A stretch of DNA of 9,023 nt from Acidobacteriota bacterium (GTDB taxonomy: Bacteria; Acidobacteriota; Terriglobia; Terriglobales; Acidobacteriaceae): contig JAJYBT010000050.1 of assembly GCA_021778875.1 (NCBI GenBank), positions 1 to 9,023 of the forward strand, given 5' to 3'. Each line of letters begins with the position of its first letter. Position 1 is the first letter of the stretch. Made by a program: the position numbers and the translations under genes. The notes under the pieces were generated by a model. It saw only the letters and a program-made list of their open reading frames with translations. It was not told the origin of the DNA and did not search any database. Below are positions 6,088 to 9,023 of this stretch, in pieces.

Positions 6088-7326
6088 TTGATTCATAACC
6101 GCCGACTCCCGCCCGTGTGGCTGATGGGCCTCTCCAACAGCACGCTGGGATTCATTACGGGCATCGCCTTCTTCGTGTTACCGCAACTGATGGCGGACGA
6201 GCACGTGCCCGAGGCGAAGATTGCCGTGATGACAGCGCTGGCGATATCACCCAACTTCTGGGCGGTGGCGTTCAGCCCCATGCTGGATGTGCGCTTCAGC
6301 CGGCGCTGGTACGCCACCGTCTGGGCAGCTCTGGCGGGCATCTCAACCACGGTTGCGTTCCTGAGCCTGCATCATCTTGTGGTGCTGCAGGTGGCCATGG
6401 TGGCGGCTGTTGCGGCATCTGCTCTTTCTGGCGCCGCGCTCGGGGGCTGGCTCTCAAATGTCACACCCGAGCAAGACAAGAATGCGCTGAGCAAGTGGAT
6501 GAACATTGGGCTGGTCAGCGGCACCGGCGTCGTGTCGGCGCTGGGCGGAGAGCTGTTTCGCCATCTGCCGGTCTGGCTGGCGGCAACGCTGATGGGTGCG
6601 ATTGTCTTTTTGCCGACGGCGGCCTTCCTCGTGATTCCCGCGCCGGGGCCGGACAGACGGCTGGCAGGGGAGAGCTTCAGCCAGTTCAATCGCGATGTGC
6701 TGGCGTTGCTGCGCCGCCGCAAAGTCGTGGTGGTGCTGCTGCTGTTCCTTTCGCCATGCAGCTCGTTTGTGCTGCCTAACCTGCTGGGCGGCCTGGGGAA
6801 TGACTTTCATGCATCCGCGCGGGCAGTGAGCCTGGCCGGGGGAGTGGGGGCCTTCATACCGGGCATCCTGGGCTGCTTTCTGTTCCCGTACATCGCCAGG
6901 CGGCTGCCGCTGCGCTTCTTCTACCTGGCCAACGGCATTGTGGGCAGCCTGTTCACTCTGAGCCTGATTCTGCTGCCGCACCTGACGTGGACCTATGCGC
7001 TGGCCCTTCTGGGCGAGTACCTGTTCCAGGCCGTGGCATTCTCCGTCCAGATTGGAATTGTGTTTGAAGCCATCGGGCCCAACAATCCGCTGGCCGCGAC
7101 CACGTTTGCCTTTCTTACTGCAGCGACGAATGTTCCAGTCACATACGTGGCGCTGGCCGACGGGCATGCCTACGCCGGGGCAGGAATCACGGGGACGCTG
7201 CTGACGGACGCGCTGCTGGGGATAACAACCTGCGTGCTGGCGGGTATCCTGCTGGCGAAGTTCGATGCGCAGACACCGCGGGCTCCAAACCCGGCTTTTC
7301 TCGACACGCTGCAGGAGGAGAACTGA
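6088..7326 (+). CDS. MFS transporter, AmpG/PAT-like permease
   Basis: A protein of about 412 residues from the TTG start (420 if the GTG at 6064 is used). Hydrophobicity suggests 11-12 membrane helices in two halves, joined by a charged central loop at about 183-212 (PGPDRRLAGESFSQ to LLRRRK). The segment after helix 2 (SPMLDVRFSRRWY, about 63-75) matches the loop 2-3 region of MFS carriers, where an Asp and basic residues are typical. The N-terminal GLSNSTLGFITGIAFFVLP and the late NPLAATTFAFLTAATNVP segment recall the AmpG muropeptide permease/acetyl-CoA transporter branch, but muropeptide uptake is only one possibility and no substrate can be fixed. It lies divergently from pyrH with about 140 bp between the starts, and 140 bp upstream of the secreted protein, which could share its transcript. 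No clear terminator follows it. Confidence 0.85.
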   Translation: MIHNRRLPPVWLMGLSNSTLGFITGIAFFVLPQLMADEHVPEAKIAVMTALAISPNFWAVAFSPMLDVRFSRRWYATVWAALAGISTTVAFLSLHHLVVLQVAMVAAVAASALSGAALGGWLSNVTPEQDKNALSKWMNIGLVSGTGVVSALGGELFRHLPVWLAATLMGAIVFLPTAAFLVIPAPGPDRRLAGESFSQFNRDVLALLRRRKVVVVLLLFLSPCSSFVLPNLLGGLGNDFHASARAVSLAGGVGAFIPGILGCFLFPYIARRLPLRFFYLANGIVGSLFTLSLILLPHLTWTYALALLGEYLFQAVAFSVQIGIVFEAIGPNNPLAATTFAFLTAATNVPVTYVALADGHAYAGAGITGTLLTDALLGITTCVLAGILLAKFDAQTPRAPNPAFLDTLQEEN

Positions 7327-7422
7327 GCTGCGCGGACGGCTTCCTGCTGACGCCAGGGTGTGCGAGTTCCCTGCTTACCAGGCCGCGGGGAAGGAACTTC
7401 CCACTCCGAACTGAAACCGTGC

Positions 7423-7428
7423 TATGCT
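7423..7428 (+). promoter_or_regulatory. Possible -10 element (TATGCT) for the secreted protein gene
   Basis: TATGCT matches TATAAT at 4 of 6 positions, with TTCCCA (4 of 6 to TTGACA) at 7398-7403 and a 19-bp spacer. Transcription would start near 7435 and give a leader of about 30 nt. A small hairpin, GGGAAG-GAA-CTTCCC (7388-7402), overlaps the would-be -35 region. This is weak; transcription from the MFS gene is an alternative. Confidence 0.2.
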
Positions 7429-7453
7429 TGGCGCCTCCCCGATTTGAATCCCC

Positions 7454-7459
7454 GGAGGT
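7454..7459 (+). promoter_or_regulatory. Shine-Dalgarno GGAGGT that decides the secreted-protein start
   Basis: GGAGGT lies 7 nt before the GTG at 7467, which begins a clean signal peptide (VRFHRISVALLCLL). The upstream in-frame GTG at 7419 would add 16 residues with no signal-peptide character and no ribosome-binding site. Confidence 0.75.
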
Positions 7460-7466
7460 GACCCTC

Positions 7467-8312
7467 GTGAGATTTCACAGAATCAGCGTGGCCTTGCTCT
7501 GCCTTTTGTCGGCAGGAATCACTCTGAGTCCGAGTCCTGCCGCACTTGCCCAAAAAGAAGCCGGACATGCGAATAGCCCCAGCAAATACCTTTACTTGAG
7601 CAACGTGGAGCTCAAGGCCAACCAGAGCGGCGCATACGCAAAGCTCGAAAGCGACGAGGTGCAGGCTCTGCGCGGCGCCAATGCCCCGAGCCACTACTTC
7701 GCCATGTGGTCCATCACAGGAGGAAGCCGCGTTCTCTACATGCACGGGTTTGAGTCCTTTGGCGAGATGCAAAAGGCACACGACGATACGGCGGCCATGT
7801 CCAAGCTGGAGGAAACGCTGAGCGCGGACAACGCAGCGGAAGCGCCGATGATTGCGGCCCGTTCCAGCAGCATCTACTCCTATGAGAAAGACCTCAGCCT
7901 CGGGAGTCCCATCGACATCTCGACGATGCGCTTCATGCGGATCATTCTCTTCCATGTCCGTCGCGGTCATGGCCAGGATTGGGAGCATACCGTGAAGCTC
8001 ATGATCAAAGCCTATCAATCGTCGCTTCCCGAAGCGCGCTGGGCCATGTTCGAAAAGATGTATGGCATGGGCAGCGACAACGTCTTCATCCTCGTTACCC
8101 CGATGGAGTCCCTCTCTGTCGTGGACACGATGCGCGAGAACGGCAAGAAATTCCGTGACAGCGTGGGCGAGGATCAGCTCCAGATGCTGAGGAAAAGCCT
8201 GGCTGCCGATGTTGAATCGTCCGACAGCAACCTGTTCGCATTCGCCCCGCGCATCAGCTATGTGCCTGACTCGTGGGTCACCACTTCGCCCGACTTCTGG
8301 GGCAAGAAGTAG
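7467..8312 (+). CDS. Secreted protein with two tandem ferredoxin-like (Dabb/NIPSNAP-like) domains
   Basis: A 281-residue protein that I do not recognise by name. The N-terminus is a Sec signal peptide: MRFHR, a hydrophobic core, then ALA-QKE with probable cleavage after Ala28. There is no lipobox, and the mature protein has no cysteine, so it is probably periplasmic or secreted. Two halves of similar design follow. Half one (about 38-130) has a strand YLYLSNVEL, a helix, a strand HYFAMWSITGG, a strand RVLYMHGFES and a helix FGEMQKAHDD. Half two (about 155-255) has a strand RFMRIILFHV, a helix DWEHTVKLMIKAYQ, a strand RWAMFEKMYG, a strand NVFILVTPMES and a helix. This beta-alpha-beta-beta-alpha pattern fits dimeric alpha/beta-barrel folds (NIPSNAP, ABM, EthD relatives), so a single chain may mimic the dimer. 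That assignment is inference from pattern. It is convergent with tsf. Confidence 0.82.
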   Translation: MRFHRISVALLCLLSAGITLSPSPAALAQKEAGHANSPSKYLYLSNVELKANQSGAYAKLESDEVQALRGANAPSHYFAMWSITGGSRVLYMHGFESFGEMQKAHDDTAAMSKLEETLSADNAAEAPMIAARSSSIYSYEKDLSLGSPIDISTMRFMRIILFHVRRGHGQDWEHTVKLMIKAYQSSLPEARWAMFEKMYGMGSDNVFILVTPMESLSVVDTMRENGKKFRDSVGEDQLQMLRKSLAADVESSDSNLFAFAPRISYVPDSWVTTSPDFWGKK

Positions 8313-8336
8313 ACAGCCTCACACATCGATCCGAAG

Positions 8337-8370
8337 AAAAGAAGGCCCGGAGCATCCGCTCCGGGCCTTC
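8337..8370 (-). terminator. Strong terminator of tsf, possibly bidirectional
   Basis: GAAGGCCCGGAGC (8341-8353) and GCTCCGGGCCTTC (8358-8370) form a perfect 13-bp stem with loop ATCC. Read on the minus strand, the stem is followed by TTTTCTTC, which makes it a good intrinsic terminator for tsf, whose stop is at 8396-8398. On the plus strand it lies 28 nt after the stop of the secreted-protein gene but lacks a T-run, so termination in that direction would be weaker. Confidence 0.88.
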
Positions 8371-8395
8371 TGCTACCTGCTGCTGATTGTCCAGG

Positions 8396-9023
8396 TTATT
8401 CTGCCGCGGCTTCGACAGCCTTGGTCTGGGCGACGGTCCAATCGGGCGCGCCGACCTTGAAGCGGGCGAAGCGGCGGATGGTGATGTTTTCACCGAGCTT
8501 GCCGACCTTCTGCGCGATCAGTTCCTTGATGCTGATGGACTGCTCCTTGATGAAGGGCTGCTCCAAGAGGCAGACCTCCTCGTAGAACTTGGCCATCTTG
8601 CCTTCCACGATCTTCTCGATGACCGGTGCGGGCTTGCCGGTGGCGGCGGCCTGCGCGCGATAGATTTCCTTCTCGCGCTCCATGTCCTCGGGGGTCACGT
8701 CTTCTGGCTTGACGTAGCGGGGATCGCTGGCCGCGATGTGCATGGCGATGTCCTTGAGCAGGTCCTGGAAGTCCTCGGTGCGGGCGACGAAGTCGCTCTC
8801 GCAGTTGACCTCGATGAGCACGCCGATTTTGCCGCCGGCGTGGATGTAAGTGCCTACAGCGCCCTCGTTGGTGGAGCGGGCAGCCTTCTTCTGCGCGGAG
8901 GCCATGCCGCGCTTGCGCAGCACGACGAAGGCATCCTCGATGTGTCCCTTGCTCTCCTGCAAAGCCTTGAGGCAGTCGCCCATGGGCGCGCCAGACTTCT
9001 CACGAAGCTCCTTTACCAGCTTG
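8396..9023 (-). CDS. tsf: Elongation factor Ts, N-terminus outside window
   Basis: EF-Ts is the cytoplasmic nucleotide-exchange factor that recycles EF-Tu from its GDP to its GTP form. In the window, 208 residues are visible, ending EAAAE before TAA. The reading frame runs to the right edge; the first visible residues KLVKELREKSGAPMGDC correspond to the usual N-terminal UBA-like domain, so only about ten residues are missing. Further hallmarks are YIHAGGKIGVLIEVNCESDF with VART (core dimerisation region), KIVEGKMAKFYEEVCLLEQP, and the closing NITIRRFARFKVG. At about 218 residues in total it is a short-form EF-Ts, with one core subdomain less than the roughly 280-residue E. coli protein. An internal ATG at 8981-8983 is not the start. 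rpsB is expected just beyond the right edge. pyrH, often next downstream, is 2.4 kb away. Confidence 0.97.
   Translation of the reverse strand, partial: KLVKELREKSGAPMGDCLKALQESKGHIEDAFVVLRKRGMASAQKKAARSTNEGAVGTYIHAGGKIGVLIEVNCESDFVARTEDFQDLLKDIAMHIAASDPRYVKPEDVTPEDMEREKEIYRAQAAATGKPAPVIEKIVEGKMAKFYEEVCLLEQPFIKEQSISIKELIAQKVGKLGENITIRRFARFKVGAPDWTVAQTKAVEAAAE

Noticed and set aside
6454..7167. A 237-residue minus-strand open frame opposite the MFS gene
   Set aside because: Gln/Arg-rich composition typical of antisense to hydrophobic codons; the plus-strand protein is a convincing transporter.
7419..7466. Extension of the secreted protein to the GTG at 7419
   Set aside because: It would place 16 non-hydrophobic residues before a good signal peptide, and the strong GGAGGT lies inside the extension, correctly spaced for the GTG at 7467.
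1..9023. Mobile element, CRISPR or defence island
   Set aside because: I looked for transposase or integrase motifs, terminal inverted repeats, regularly spaced repeats and toxin-antitoxin-sized gene pairs and saw none. All complete genes look like stable chromosomal genes.

Overview
This window looks like chromosomal DNA from a GC-rich (about 60% by eye) Gram-negative bacterium, most likely an acidobacterium of the Terriglobia/Acidobacteriaceae type. That placement is inference. It rests on the cluster of YVTN/lactonase-type beta-propeller lipoproteins, a short-form EF-Ts, the AmpG-like MFS protein and overall composition. I see no tRNA, rRNA, CRISPR array, insertion sequence or phage gene.

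Layout. (1) Positions 1-4024, plus strand: three tandem paralogous seven-bladed beta-propeller proteins. The first is cut by the left edge. The second and third are complete lipoproteins with the lipobox Cys at residue 26. Spacers of about 190 bp separate them and carry hairpins, and a strong bidirectional terminator (4047-4077) closes the block. (2) Positions 4119-5945, minus strand: pyrH (UMP kinase) followed 27 nt later by a membrane acyltransferase of the OafA/acyltransferase-3 family, a likely two-gene transcription unit. (3) Positions 6088-8312, plus strand: an MFS transporter related to AmpG/PAT carriers, then a secreted protein that looks like two fused ferredoxin-like (dimeric alpha/beta-barrel, NIPSNAP-like) domains. 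(4) Positions 8341-9023, minus strand: a strong terminator and tsf (EF-Ts), which lacks its first few codons at the right edge.

The ancestral bacterial order is rpsB-tsf-pyrH-frr. Here tsf and pyrH keep their order and strand, but two genes on the opposite strand and a 13-bp terminator hairpin lie between them. pyrH therefore probably has its own promoter. The acyltransferase occupies the position where frr often lies.

I do not see a clearly new multi-gene system. The observations most worth following are the propeller triplet with its gained or lost Cys-bracketed loops, the duplicated secreted alpha/beta-barrel protein with a possible SD-sequestering hairpin, and the split tsf/pyrH cluster.
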